Assembly: GCA_029747585.1 (NCBI GenBank)
Contig: JAPEVF010000328.1
Coordinates: forward strand, 277 to 49,485
Source: Pleurotus djamor
Lineage: Eukaryota > Basidiomycota > Agaricomycetes > Agaricales > Pleurotaceae
Direction: 5' to 3'
Length of the DNA stretch: 49,209 nt
Both the position numbers and the translations under genes were made by a program. Shown one piece after another: positions 1 through 12,494 of this stretch. The notes below the pieces were generated by a model. It saw only the letters and a list, made by a program, of their open reading frames with translations. It made no database searches and was not told the origin of the DNA. Position 1 is the stretch's first letter, and the number at the start of each line of letters is the position of its first letter.

Positions 1-929
1 CTAAATTCCCGAGGCGAAACACCCGTGTCGCGTAAGAGGAGATCGGAGAGAATGCCTCTGCCCATTTCCAACTGTGAGCCATTAGGTGTAACGATTTGGA
101 AAAGTCAACTTACTCTTGTACCATGTACGTGTAGAAGATGGATCTTGGGCTGTCCGAAGCTGATAGGCACGTCTTTACGCTGCTCGGATCCACGTATTGA
201 GCAACCTCATCGTGGCCTATCACCCGATCAAAGTAATTCACGCCGTTTGTCTTCTTCTCCGTCCAAAATGGATCTAATAAATCCGTTATAGGGTATATCG
301 CAGCGACCCCTGCTATCAAAGCTGCGGGACTTTCCACTCCACATGCGGCGTACCCAATGCCAGTACCAGCCAAGAGAGCCAGCCAGCCACCAGCAGAACT
401 GCCGCTGACAACGATCTTCGTACCGTCTACTCGGCCTTTCGTCGCGTTTCGGAATTCGGAGGAAGATGCGATGAAGCTGACGGCTGAGGCACAGTCGGAT
501 AGGATAGCAGGAAAGCGCGATTGAGGGGCTAAACGGTAGTCGGCGGAGACAACGCAGATGTTGTGGCGCTCGGGTGCAAGGTAGAGGTGAGGCGTAATTG
601 CTTTTGGCGCGGAAATTAGATCTGACTCTAGTATCTACGCGCAGCCTCGCACCTTTTCTCGTACCCTTGATGTGTATGAAAGTCGACCACAGTCAACGCC
701 GCTGCCCTCGGATACTTCATCTGCTTACCTGGATCAACCCTCCACCTACGGACGTTTTCAAGAGTAAGACATGTTCCACTCTCAATGTCAAACATGTCAA
801 CTTACCATGCCACCATAGCACGACCGGCAAATCGGTCTTGCTTTCATCGCTGGGGAGGTACACGTCCATGCTGATATCCAGACCATCCACGTGTTTGTAT
901 ACTAGTTCAATAGGTTTTGGTGAGCTCAT
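1..929 (-). CDS. alpha/beta hydrolase (hormone-sensitive lipase type), 3' end outside the window
   Basis: Predicted serine hydrolase of the alpha/beta hydrolase-3 (HSL-like acetyl-hydrolase/esterase) group, acting on small esters; the natural substrate cannot be told. Translation starts at 929 with MSSPKPIELVYKHVDGLDIS. The oxyanion-hole motif is split by an intron: WWHG is joined through GT-AG sites to GGLIQ, giving HGGGLIQ. A later exon reads VVSADYRLAPQ followed by the nucleophile elbow VVSGSSAGGW (G-x-S-x-G) near 380-400. At least three introns are seen. Further coding sequence runs to the left edge (reading GILSDLLLRDTGVSPREF), so the acid and His of the triad and the stop codon lie outside. 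What is seen is the motif order; the family is established knowledge; the substrate is unknown. No signal peptide is apparent, so it is probably intracellular. Confidence 0.85.
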
Positions 930-2839
930 CTTCTTGTCTCTACGAGCCCTTTCGGTCTGATGCTGGGGGATGAAGCAGTTGGTACCACGGTTGATCGATC
1001 CTAAGTACTGGCATTAGCACCACCTGGGAGCGCAAGGCTACCGCATCTTCGGTATTGAGGATTACCGAGTTCTATCCGCACACGCAGAAGCTGCGACGAG
1101 GGAATGTCCACCACGATGATATCAGCGTATGGGTCTTTCACACAAGGCTTTGTACAAGCACCTTCGATATGACGAGTCGGCCTTATCCAACTCTTGGATG
1201 AAGCCGCTGTTACCGCGCCTTTTTACTGGACCTGCTCAAGTCCTCTGCGAACCATGCTCTGCTTGGACTACATCCCTAAGCCAGGTTAAATACGAACCAG
1301 ACGCGACGGACTATCGCAGGCGGGCCGTAGGCGCCCTAAATTACCATCATTCCCAGCCTATATCCGTACCGTTCTTCTCATCGTTGGACGGAAGACGCAT
1401 GGTACTCCATGCGAGTATGTCACCCAACGGTCTTAACGCGTATCGCTGTCTAGTCATGGGTTCCGGACTTGATGCTCCTGAGCTGAGAGCCATTACACGA
1501 GTAGGTCATCACCACCGGGGTGACCGTCTTATTGCACAGTCGCTTCGTTATCGGTGCGAGTCAAGCTGTCGTCCTATCCGAACGACTCGTACGCGTCTAC
1601 CCACGCAGTCGCGGGCAACAGACAATGGTTGCTTGGCCTTGATTCGAGTCGTGCTTCAATGATAGGGCTGGTGCTGTCGGCGGTTGTGACGGTATCGAAC
1701 CATCACCCTTCGTGCCACTGTTCCGTCTTTTACCTCCCCGTTCGGGGTCGTCAAGCTGCGGACCCAACACGACCTCCGTCGTTCAGGCGGCTTGTCACCG
1801 ATGTCATCCCTCTTACCCTGATTTCGCTATTCCGTTCATTGTCGGGGCCACACCAACGCCCCACAACCTTTTACCACGAGCTTAGGGTCGATGCAGCTCC
1901 CAATGCATGACCCAGTGGACCGCTCCATCAACCCTCGTACACGAGGCTCAGCTTCTCCTGCGGGATCATTGACCTTTCGACCTCTTCCCAGGTTACCGCA
2001 CCGGAGGTGTCTTCGAATGGGGACATCAAACTGCGGAAGGTGCTTCCAGACTTAGCTGTGGGCCGTTATCCATCAGTTTGCGTCGATGGTTTTGTGTGCA
2101 TGATTTGGACATCTTTCTGTTACTCAGATTCCGAAATGACATCACCTCCCGTACTATCCTTGACTATCGCAGCTTTCTCTTCTCCTTGTAACACACTCTC
2201 TGCTACAGCAACTGTTTCGGCTCTTCCTTACGACTCTACACCATGAATTCATTGCCCGTTTTTCTCGTTTGACTTTGATCGTTATGGACGCTTTATGACT
2301 TGATCTTCAGCCATCACCTTGCTCTCCAGGCTACGATCTGTTCTAGTTTTGTACACACTTCGCCGTTGTCAAGTCGCGGTTCTCTTGTATTTCTCGTCTC
2401 CATCTGATCCTTGCCCTTTACCTCGGCCTCATGTGACCCCACATTACGTCGCCATTCGTGTTGTTCAACCCACAGTGAATCCTCTATCACTGACTATCAG
2501 TGGGTTATGCGAGGAAACACGCGTAGTTGAGTCTTTCTCAATGAGTCGTGTGTTCATGCTTTTAACACCGTGGGTCAGACTCACCCTTATCCATCACCGT
2601 ATCCGTGCATCGATGGTGATGGCTACTGATCCATCCACGGTCTGAACGGACATCGACGGCCTCAAGAGAAAGATCATAGGGGCCCACCGAGCGCCAACGT
2701 CGAGACTTATAAATCAACGATTGGCCTGCGCCGCCGCTATAAGAGCGATCCTATTCGTCTCTCTCCCCTTCGTCAACCACAGCAATCGTAGTCCGTCCGC
2801 GTCATCTTATTTAGGGCCAGGGCCCCCTCGCTAGCCAGA
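930..2839. other. 1.9-kb stretch without a convincing gene
   Basis: Several overlapping plus-strand frames occur (for example 1129-1662 with 177 codons and 1554-1910 with 118 codons), but none shows a recognisable domain, and they do not join into one protein through plausible introns. The right-hand part must contain the promoter and 5' leader of the GH15 gene. 2710-2716 reads tataaat, a TATA-like element about 125 bp before the ATG at 2840, and the leader from 2760 is rich in pyrimidines. The left part should hold the upstream region of the hydrolase gene. The middle may be a decayed gene or unannotated noncoding DNA. Confidence 0.5.
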
Positions 2840-5800
2840 ATGAGCATCAATACGTTTCAACCCACCAAGGATAGGGACTACATCGCTATTGCGGATCATG
2901 GCTTGTGAGTCCTCCTTTCCTTCAGCATAATAGCGAGTACCTCACTGATTGAGATGTCTCGAAGGATCGGAAACTTAAGGACTGCCGCAATGGTACGTTC
3001 GCGCCCATATCTATACCCTTTTCCGATGAATTGAAATATGGGAACCTAGGTTAGCATCGACGGTTCAGGTGTGTGCTTATCTTAGGTGGAATCTTATCAA
3101 TCTAATCTTATCTATCACGGTCATCCAAGTTGAAAGCTACTGTGTCCCCAATTTCGACTCCCCGTCCATTTTTGCGCGAATCCTCGATAAGGACAAGGTG
3201 CGTCTTTGAGAGTAGCTTGGTTTTCCTTTATTCCGCTCCGCTCACGGATGAGCTGCTCTTGATTCTTAGGGTGGCCATTTCTCGATCACACCAACGGTCC
3301 CATTTACCACCAAGCAAAATTACCTTCCTAGTTCCAATGTACGTACACTGAGCCCTCTTTCTCTTTTCTTTGGGTTCACTCACTCAAATCGACTCATGCG
3401 ACGCCACTTACGCTTGTCTAGATCCTGCAAACGAAGTACGCCCGCTCTTTCTCCGCAACGTCTTCTCATGCTAACCATCACATTCCATGATTTTCCCTAT
3501 CTCGTGGCCGGCTACCTACCAACTTGACATCTTGATATTTCGTGCGACGCAGGTTCCTGAACGACGGTGGTGTTGTTAGTGTAACTGGTACGTTATCTGT
3601 GATGTCATAACCCTCTTTCCACGGCCATTGTCCTCACGGAGAGAACCACTCTGCGATTTCCGTGGATATCTCCCTCATTTCACCTGTCTCTTGTTTCGCT
3701 TAACTACATTTTCATGCAGATTTCCTACCACGCCCCCTCCCTGGAACAACCAAACCACTCTTACAGTGGCTCGTTCGCCGTGTTGAGGTACGTCTGATCT
3801 CATCCCACCGTCTTCTCACTCATCTACTAGTAGGTCATCCGAGGAACTGTTCCCCTCGCCATTGAGTGCGCTCCTGCTTTCAATTATGGACGCGACTCGC
3901 ACGACACCAATATTGTCCCCGATACTTCGGCCTCCAAACACCACGATGCAAGGAGGAAAAAAGTCGCCTTTATCTCGAAGGACTTGGAGTTGGATCTGAG
4001 ATATGTCGTTGAGAGCACATTGGTGCGTTTCTTGCCGCCGAAATGAATACATTGGCTAATTGGATAACCAGGAAAACGTACCCGTCCCGACCGTTGATTT
4101 CATGCTCCTGGACCTTTCCTCAAAAGGACACCTAGGCCCAGGAGCTTCATGTGATCTGACCCTCGTAGAGGGACAAGTCGTAACTTTTGTTTTACGCATT
4201 CCACCGTCGAGCGAGACTGGAGTTGGCGCTGACGGTAAGACTGGGCTAGGAAACGACCTTCAACAACACGGCCCTGGTATGACTGCGATAAGCCATGGCG
4301 TCGAGGATGACGCAGCGCTCTACGGCGTGAAGACGCGTGCGGTAGATGATCCGCTTTTGACTGTGGTACGCGTACACACTAGCTTTTAATTCGACCTTGC
4401 CCTGAATTGCTCCTTCTCTTTTACAGGACCTCGTTCACGGACTATTAAACGTACGCGTATCCATACGCGCCTTTTCAATTGTCCTCAAATTCGTTCGTAC
4501 AGTCTACCCTCAAGTATTGGCAGTCCTGGATCCGACAGTCTACATACCAAGGTTCCTGGAAAGAATCTGTCCACCGAAGTGCGCTCGCGCTGAAGTTGCT
4601 CATCTTCGAGCCGACTGGTTAGTTCTCTTGAACTTTTTCCCGTGACCTCGGTGTTCATCCAGAGTGCGTTCGTAGGTGCCGTCGTGGCCAGCCCGACATT
4701 CAGTTTGCCCGAGTACATCGGTGGTACTCGGAATTGGTTGGTTACTCCCTTCATGCAATCAACCCAGTGAACTCATTGGTGGCGGAAACAGGGATTACCG
4801 TGCATCATGGATTAGAGACTCTTCTTTCACTTTGTACGCGCTTCTACGTCTAGGCTTCACGCAGGAAGCCAATGGTGCGTCACTTTGGACACAAGACGCA
4901 CAAATCCGAGGCTAATCTTGGACTAATCAAACCCGTTCAGCGTACATGGAATTTATCTTCGAGCGACTACGCAACAAGAACCCCGATGGGAGCTTGCAAA
5001 TCATGTATACAATCCACGGTCGGCTTCCATCATGCGCTTCAATCTTCCATGACATTTATCGCAGCTTCGTCATAGGTGGGAAAGATCTCGAAGAAATCGA
5101 ATTGACCCATCTCGATGGTCACAAGGGCTCGAAGCCTGTGCGGTAAGTTCGTTTCCGTGAGCGAAGGTTAGGTATTGCTTAACTGTAGAGTACTTTCAGG
5201 ATCGGTAACGGCGCGGCGGACCACATCCAGCTAGTAAGCCGAATGTTTTAACTACTCCTTACATTGATCGAATTGATCGCCAGGATATCTACGGAGAACT
5301 GTGAGTTGCACACGCATACGCACGCATTCTTAGCGAGTTGAGACTGAAACTCTACCTGCTTTCAGTATGGACTGTATTTACCTTGGTCAAAAGGTGTGTC
5401 TCATCCCACTGTCTGAAGCTTGAGTTGACCTGTTCCCGATTCAGTTCGGTAAACCTTTGGTCAGTGTCGACGCTCTGTTCATGGGGCCGCGCTCACTCGT
5501 TCACTCGACCCTAGGGCTATGACGATTGGTAAGTTCCCTCGTATCCTATCCCTAGTATCATTTTTCTCAGACGATTCACAGGGTACTTGTTCGCGAACTG
5601 TGAGTATGATTTTTTGTTTCCTGCCTCCTGAACTGACAATCTTGTCTAGCGTCGACTGTGGGTCGCCGTCTACCATGAGCATTGCCTAAGACTGATTTGA
5701 TTTCAGTCGTCGTCGATCACTATCAGGATCCCGATCTGTACGTTAACCCTTTTCTCTCTATTTTCTTTATTTAAGTAATCCTGAGCTAGGTCGATTTGGT

Positions 5801-7071
5801 ACGTCAGTTTCATCCCTGTGTCCTTCTTACCAGTGACCGTCTGTGAAGGGAAGTTCGAAACAAGAAAAGACACTTCACGGTTGGTTTCTGTTCTTGCTTT
5901 TAGTTGCGCACATCCTGATTACAACCTCTCTTGTAGTACTCCAAGGTTCGTTCATGGTTTTCGGTTCTATTTTCTAAGTATTATCTCAAAGCACGACTAG
6001 ATCATGCTATGGTGAGACTAAATACACCCTTCTCGGTGCCTTCAACTCACGTCGATCTTAACTCAGGGTCGCCATTGACCGCGGTGAGTGCTAATCATTT
6101 CTCGCGCATGATAGACCTTACGGCTCAGTCCTAATCAGGTCTGCGCCTTTCCGAAAAGAGGTCGTTACCTTGCCCGAACCGTAATCAGTGGATTACAGCT
6201 AGGGACATCATCTACGAAGACATCATGCACAAGGCATGGAACAACGAAGGGAAGTACTTCGGACAGAGCTACGAAGACAAAGACGTCTTGGACTCCGCCG
6301 TTTTGATCATGCCTTTGGTCTTCTTCATGCAAGCTGTGAGTTACACTTGCTGTCTTCTGATACTAATATTTGATTGACCACTCCTCTCAGTCCGACCCTC
6401 GATTCACTAATACCCTCAAGCAGATCTTGAAGACCCGTGAACGAGGCGGTCTCACGTCTAATGTTCGTCCAACCCCTCAAGTCCTTTCGTTCGATCTTCT
6501 CTGACTTCCGGTTCAGAATCTTGTCTTTAGATACGACGTTAGTAAGTCAGACGATGGCGTCGGTGGCGAAGAAGGAACATTCTGTTTGTGCACGCTCTGG
6601 TACGTACCTCAACATCTTCCGAGCCGAGATATTCGTTGATGCGAAGTCACGATGGATAGGTGTGTTGAGGCCCTGACTCGCGCTGGAGAATATGACCGCG
6701 CAATGCTCTCTCGTGCCGTGTCTATGTTCGAGGTCAGTTTTTCTCCACTCCTTCAGTCGTCTCATTTAACTCTCCGCGCGATTCTAGGACTTCCTCCTCT
6801 TCCTCAACCATGTTGGCTTGTGCACGGAGGAAATCTCCGATGCCGGTGAAGGGTACGTTCAGTTAGCTCCTTATCCGTTCGCCCTTGTATTCATGACGAC
6901 CAATAGACTTGGAAACGCCGTACAAGGTTTCACGTAAGTGCTTCTGTTCGATTTGATGCCTTCCTGTGTATGTTGACTGGGTTTACCCCAATTATTCTGG
7001 TTATCTCTAGCCACGTTACCCTCATCTCGGCAGCCTATAATTTGTCGCGAACCATGAGCAGGGTTCGCTGA
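2840..7071 (+). CDS. GH15-family glycoside hydrolase (glucoamylase/trehalase-like), about 690 aa
   Basis: Predicted inverting alpha-glucosidase of family GH15, in the cytosolic 'glucoamylase-like/trehalase-like' clade rather than the secreted starch-binding glucoamylases; there is no signal peptide and no CBM20. The N-terminal beta-sandwich region begins [20 protein letters not shown] and continues [20 protein letters not shown] (residues about 32-51). The (alpha/alpha)6 catalytic region includes [20 protein letters not shown] (about 340-360), [57 protein letters not shown] and, near the end, [19 protein letters not shown]. All these blocks can be linked by short GT-AG introns with no stop, giving an intact protein from about two dozen exons, some only 6-10 codons long. 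One intron inside the NWDY motif uses a GTTGGT donor. The start is the first ATG in frame with the conserved N-terminal block. The substrate (trehalose, maltose or a glucan) cannot be settled by eye. Confidence 0.9.
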
Positions 7072-7890
7072 AGATGGAGTTGGTATGAATAAATCTAACT
7101 ACATGTACTACTCTATGCTTGGATTTGGGAAATGTAACGTTGACTGATGGTTCTAGTTCTACTTCATTCATGAGAGTTGAATGACTGGCTTTGAAGGGTG
7201 GGATGAGGGGTTTCCTGATACATGAATGGTCCATGATAGATAGCTCAGTCTGAAAAAATGGCAAGGAAATAACCATAACTTCGTTCCATTGATCAAAAGT
7301 AGAGGAAAAGTAGAGGATACCATGTACTCATGAAGCGTGATTGGGAACCTTGAGTTTTCAGCTAACATCAAGGTCATCTCTTGAGGGTTAATTCAATGTA
7401 GGGTTGGAGAAGGGTTGGAGAAGGATTATGAAGGTGGTGGAAGTTCCACGCTGACAGGTCAAGGTGTAACCGCCTCAGCTCGGCGCATCAGTGGGAGACA
7501 TACGCATACGTCCGATTGAGACGGTTGGACGTTGCTTTCCACAGAGAAGCCGACGAAAGTAGATGCTTGTGCGTTGATCAATAGGGAGGATAAGGATGAG
7601 GGAAAAGGTGAGAATGATCCGTGGCTGCAAGATAGGTGGCGTGTTTTCAACGAGTTTAGATAGACCCGAATCCGAGTGAGGTGATCAAGAAATACAAAGG
7701 CGGGAATGGTCCAAGAAAGCGGTCCAACTTGAATGGTTTTCGGTTGAACTCCGTCGAACCGTCGAGAAAGCAAGAAAAGTGTGTGGACACAAGAATTGCG
7801 AGTAATACTAACCCACAGAAAAGTGATGGAGTCAGAACATACTAAACCATCACAAAAATGGAAGATACTTACCCGCCCCAGAGAAAGAAT
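7072..7890. other. intergenic, convergent 3' ends
   Basis: This lies between the stop of the GH15 gene and the stop of the minus-strand small gene, so it should hold two 3' UTRs. Frames on either strand (up to 104 codons at 7459-7773, minus) show no recognisable features. A short tandem duplication of a 12-bp unit sits at 7401-7424. Confidence 0.5.
7401..7424. repeat. 12-bp direct tandem duplication
   Basis: The unit gggttggagaag occurs twice head to tail (the last base of the second copy is followed by gattatg). It lies in noncoding DNA 3' of the GH15 gene and looks like ordinary slippage. Confidence 0.6.
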
Positions 7891-8548
7891 CTATCTCTGG
7901 AGGTTCCCGTCGACGACAATTCTTGAGACTGCTCGGGAAGGGCAGGCTCGACTGGGACCCATACACAGTGGGGCAACACTTGAGGACCGTTCTTGAAGTC
8001 CGTGCTCTACCCGATAATCATCTTCAAGTGGCTCGACTTGATCAGCGTGTAACACGCGATACGACTTGTTATATCCCCACTCTGTGTATCGATTGACATG
8101 GCGGACGGTAAACGCAGGGAGGTCGTCCGGAGGGACACCAGTCGAACAGCGTTTTAAAACAAATCCCTCCGCCCATGGACCGTACTCTTCGTCCCTCGCA
8201 TGCCAACGACGCGCTCGTACGCGGTCACCCACCTAAAACATCAACATGTGTCAGTGTCGGAGTCAACGGGACACTAGATTGTGAGGAGGATACCTGAACA
8301 TCTTTGCAACTCTGATAAATGGCCTCAATGTATGAGGAATGGGAGGTGGAACGAGGGCCGGCGTTGGGTCGGGTTGGTGCTGTGCGACCTCCAGGGACCA
8401 TCTGACCGAGCAGCGACTGCGTTGTCGAGGAGTGGGTCCGAGGGATGCATGCAGGTAGCTTGACATGTGCCTGCTGAGACTTGGTGGGATGAAGGTTTCC
8501 AAGAGAACCAGAAGTCAACCCGGGCTTTCTAGGGCTGCAGGACGTCAT
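7891..8548 (-). CDS. hypothetical small protein, two exons, about 198 aa
   Basis: I do not recognise the family. Exon 1 starts at 8548 (MTSCSPRKPGLTSGSLGNLH) and encodes about 85 residues rich in Ser, Pro and Thr. A clear intron (gtatcc ... gttttag, about 61 nt) joins CKDVQ to VGDRVRARRWHARDEEYGPW. Exon 2 then gives a compact, charged stretch with PAFTVRHVNRYTEWGYNKSY and VLHADQVEPLEDDYRV, resembling a small SH3/Tudor-like beta barrel ('GDRVRAR...W.EGFVLKR'). That resemblance is an impression only. The stop is at 7891-7893. Splicing restores one frame across two open frames, and the exon 2 composition looks like a folded domain; these are the reasons for calling it a gene. The last 40 residues look less constrained, so another 3' exon arrangement is possible. 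Confidence 0.5.
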
Positions 8549-11500
8549 TAGAGTGTGGGGAGTATAGAAAGAGCAAAGAGAAGGGACGAGGGGGACTGGA
8601 GGGCTTACTTCGAGGCTTTTGAGGGTATTCTATCAGTGAGGATTGCTTGAAGCTTCGGACAGCGGGAGCGTGGGGGAAATAAAACTTAAAATTGCGCACA
8701 GGGATTTAGGGAGTAGATCGCGCTGCCGAAGAAACTGAATTCCCTTCAACGAAAACGGTTGTTCAGCGAGAATTTATTGAACACGCACTTTAGGGATGTG
8801 TAAACTCATTTTACAGATTGTAGTCAATGGGTCTCTCGGAAGAAGAAGGGGAGGTATGTCAATACAGCTTCCGGAACACTCTCCAGGTGCTCGGGTGGGA
8901 ACCCAAGTCATATTGTTACTACCACCAGCACCAGCCCCTTCAAATGGGGATGAATGGGCGAGAGCCTTATACAGTACATATAGAAGCAAAAAAGGCTTGC
9001 TTCGAAACAGAACACCAACAGAAGCCAAGAGGCCCTGTAATCCATCAAACATTCTTTGAAGGAACAGTCAATGAGTGGATCTTCCAGGGCATTTTTTGAT
9101 TATCAGGGTGGTGATGAATGCTCGAAGCTTCGTCGCGACAGAAACTACACGCAACGGCAACGCAACGGGGATCAGAACATGTAGCGACCGTCTACGAAAT
9201 CCTTACATATCACCTAGAATTCATATGATCTGAACTATGTACATCCGAGCCATTATTGATGAATCCCCTCTATAAAGGACATGATTCGCAGGTCCATAGT
9301 TCGACACGGGAAGCCAGCCTTGGATCTTGTTATGTGAGCAGGAGGGCTACAAGGGATGCTAGTTTGTCATCCCGTTCGGGAAAGGCTTCATCGAGGGTAC
9401 CGCAAGATGAAAGGTAGAGCTCACGCATCCCACGCAGGGGTAATATACTTGGCTTCGGCTACATTGTCTGTGATTGGTTTGTATTCAGGACTCTATGGGC
9501 ACAGGCGAGGGCGTTACATACGAAAACCTTCGCCGTGTCGACCTAAAGAGAAGGAACTCTTCGAATCCGCATGATGGTTAAGTTTGACAATGCGTTTGAA
9601 AAGAGTGCCCCGTCGATCGTCCGAGGGATCAAGAAGACGAAAGCTCAGAGGGATCTAAGAGAGTGTTTTTATTGGACAAGGGTAGGATCATGGAGAAAAG
9701 CGCTTACGGACTGGGAAACATTCACGTTTGGGCTATGGTGGATGAAGAAAACTGGAATAGCCTATACATGATCAAGTCAGGAACGATGTGATGAATCCTG
9801 GTAAGCTGAAAGGCACCTCCAAGATCTTTGTGGACTCATCGTAGATGCTGCTAGCGAGCGCCATGATAAAAAACGTCAGACAACGTAGACGAGCAACGCA
9901 AAGAAGATATGTCACATTTGAATGCAAGCAGCGTCGTTTTATGCAAGGAGACCTCAATCAAGGACCGCTCTGGGTAGCAACTTCGCGTGTTAAGTAGTCT
10001 GACTCTGTGAGAATATTAGTGGATTATGAGTGGGAAGAACGCCTAGCCTGCAGTATTAAGCAAGAATGCTCACCATGAGTATACCCATATACTCCATACG
10101 CCTCGTTCACGTCGATGTCAAGACCAGTCATGCGTCATGAGTGAGACAACAGCCAGGAATAGGTACGCGTTGAAAGTTTAAACGTGCGTTATATTTGTGA
10201 GAATTGAGTTTTGCGTCATTTGATAGATAGCTTTTGGATAGCTACGTAGCATTTCTAAGTTTTCGAAATAGATGGTTGAGAGGGAGATGAAGGAAGAACG
10301 AAAAGACGTCCAGCGCACCATGCTCTGGCCTAGGGGCGAGCTTACGTAAAATGCCTGCCCTGAACCAGCGCACGGCAAAAGTCTGCAAAATGCATCGACC
10401 GTCCTCCTGCTAATCTGGTGCCAGTTGAACAACGACGCGTCTTCGCATTTGACGAAGCAATCACGTCCTGGACGTGAACAATCAAACCAACTTGGTTTTA
10501 GCGCGAACAATGTCCCCAAGATTTCGCTCTTCCGACCTGCTGGAGGACAATGGTGGGTTTGGGATCGACATTTTTCTGGAGACATGATGGTACAAGTTGC
10601 GTCCAAGGTCAGCTCTGATATATCCCTGGAACATACACAATCTTACGCACCTCCCCCCAGAAATTTGGCCAACCCAGTTGCAGCCGAACCGAAACTCAGG
10701 CGGGCGGCGTCCACGATTCCTTGTCCTAGAAGGTGGATGATTTGTTGACCCAGGATGCTCATGCACCGAGTCCACGCTCATATGAGCTCAAAATGGGTGC
10801 GTACCGCTTGTCCGCGTCTCAGAGTCTGGTCGGACTGACCACGACCCGAACAGCCATCTTCACTGTGAATTCCTCCGCCACTTCATCGGACGTTACAGCC
10901 GTAGTCAGCCACGAATCATTGTCATGCGTCCTGATTCGCTGCGGCTGGTTCCAGCTCCAAAGTGTGCTTTGCTACATCCGTAAGTGTTGTTTTCGACTCT
11001 GATTTAGGTTGCTCAGGATCAGAAATGGAACATCAGGTCCAGCAGCGGGTTGTGCGGACTGGATGCAAGAACATACCATCACTGAGGCCTTCAATGAATA
11101 TCCCGCTCCCAGTTTACCCAACGAAGAAGCTAACCGGGCTTCGCGTAACTAAGGAACGACCCCGAATCTGTCGTTCCTCCTTCCTCAGAGGTGGGTTCTC
11201 ATGCCTGACCGCAAGAATTAGTAATTGCTGAGCTCTCGACGTATAGCGACACTTTTTCACGTCTTGTCATCGCCCATGCCGGTTAGATGGGCTAGTACGA
11301 ACATAGCTCCGTATTCCGCCTTTACGAGCGGGAGCTTTGTTCCTGGCTTCCAGGCTAAGAATCAGGATTCAAGAACAATACCTGGACGAGCGAATCATGT
11401 TTTCCGGTTCGCTGTGCTCGGAGTCGACGTCCTTCGACTGAGGTTGATCAAGAGTTCATCATGTAGTGCCCATCTTCTAGACAGTGAGTTTTAATGCCCA

Positions 11501-12494
11501 CAGCGCGGACTTGAGGTCTCTGAGTTTGTTGGGAGTAGATCGTAGACCGCCGAAGCTTCTGTCGCCATCCAAATTTCGAGTAAACGTAGCTCGGGATGAA
11601 CACCTCGCCTATCTCCCCAGCCGCTACGGAAAGTACGAAGTCGATTGTGTGATGCATAACCACGGACCCTCGAAGGTGCGACGGTGCAGGTCATGTTCCA
11701 CCATTGGTAAGTGTCGCCTTCAAAGCGCGATTTGCCAGTCGTTGAACTTGATGTCCATAGACCAGAGACGTTCGTAGCATCCCAACATAGGGTGGTTAAT
11801 TGACAGCTATGACCCTTGAGCTTAGGGTGCTGCCCGCCAGCAGCGCTTGGCTCCATGTGAACGGATATGACCGCCGAAGTTGGGGAGTAGGCAGACTCAA
11901 CCGGGAACGACTTTGGTGCAGGATCGTTGATGCGGCATCGTGAAGGCTGTGGTATCTGCATGAATGGTACGCACGTCACCTGAGCATGCAAACGTTCACT
12001 GACATACCCAGATTATAGATCTGCTGAAACCGTCGGTCATTGACACCATCCTCCCCCGTGTGGGTGAGAAGTCGCTTGCCCGACTTCAAGTCTCAAATCC
12101 ACTGTGGCTATCTCCGGCCGCGAACGCGACTATCAGCTTGGATACATCGTCCGTTTGTTGTCGGTCACCCGCTCCCTAGCTCCCAGGAAATTTCCAGGTG
12201 ATTGTTCATCCCTGGAGTTCGTGCAGAAGAGCTGGAAGACGATGAAGAGTCGAAGAGTCAGTTGCGTCGCAAGCCAAGAGACACCTTGCTTCCATATCGG
12301 GGAGACAATGGGTGTCGATAAAGGGTCGATCAGTTCATTGTCCGAACTTGGAGGTCCAAACGCGCCCATGTGCTGTTCTAACTTCTCAACTCCCAAACGC
12401 CCATCGCCTTCTCTATCTCTTCCTCCAACGTTCAAGATCAACGTTTGTCTCCGTCCAATTATTTTCATTCCCACTCTGTACATCACAAGCTACA
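8549..12494. other. 3.9-kb gene-poor stretch
   Basis: Both strands carry many short frames (for example 8827-9099 plus, 8774-9052 minus, 10178-10606 minus with 142 codons, 11491-11991 minus with 166 codons, 12104-12706 plus with 200 codons), but none gives a recognisable domain and they overlap each other on opposite strands. I saw no long terminal repeats, transposase or reverse-transcriptase motifs. The last few hundred bases should contain the promoter of the gene at 12495; 12405-12480 is strongly pyrimidine-rich (ctctatctcttcctcc), typical of fungal core promoters. The rest could be decayed sequence or long noncoding transcription units. Confidence 0.45.

Noticed and set aside
1129..1662. 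177-codon plus-strand frame
   Set aside because: No domain, no splicing partner, composition like random sequence, and overlapping frames in other registers.
9290..9330. ggtccatagttcgacacggg, resembling a T arm
   Set aside because: No D arm or acceptor pairing upstream.
9772..9957. Short minus-strand peptide considered as a mating pheromone precursor
   Set aside because: It does not end in a CaaX prenylation motif.
10178..10606. 142-codon minus-strand frame
   Set aside because: Overlaps plus-strand frames of similar quality and shows no recognisable motif.
11491..11991. 166-codon minus-strand frame
   Set aside because: No motif or signal peptide recognised; opposite strand equally open in places.
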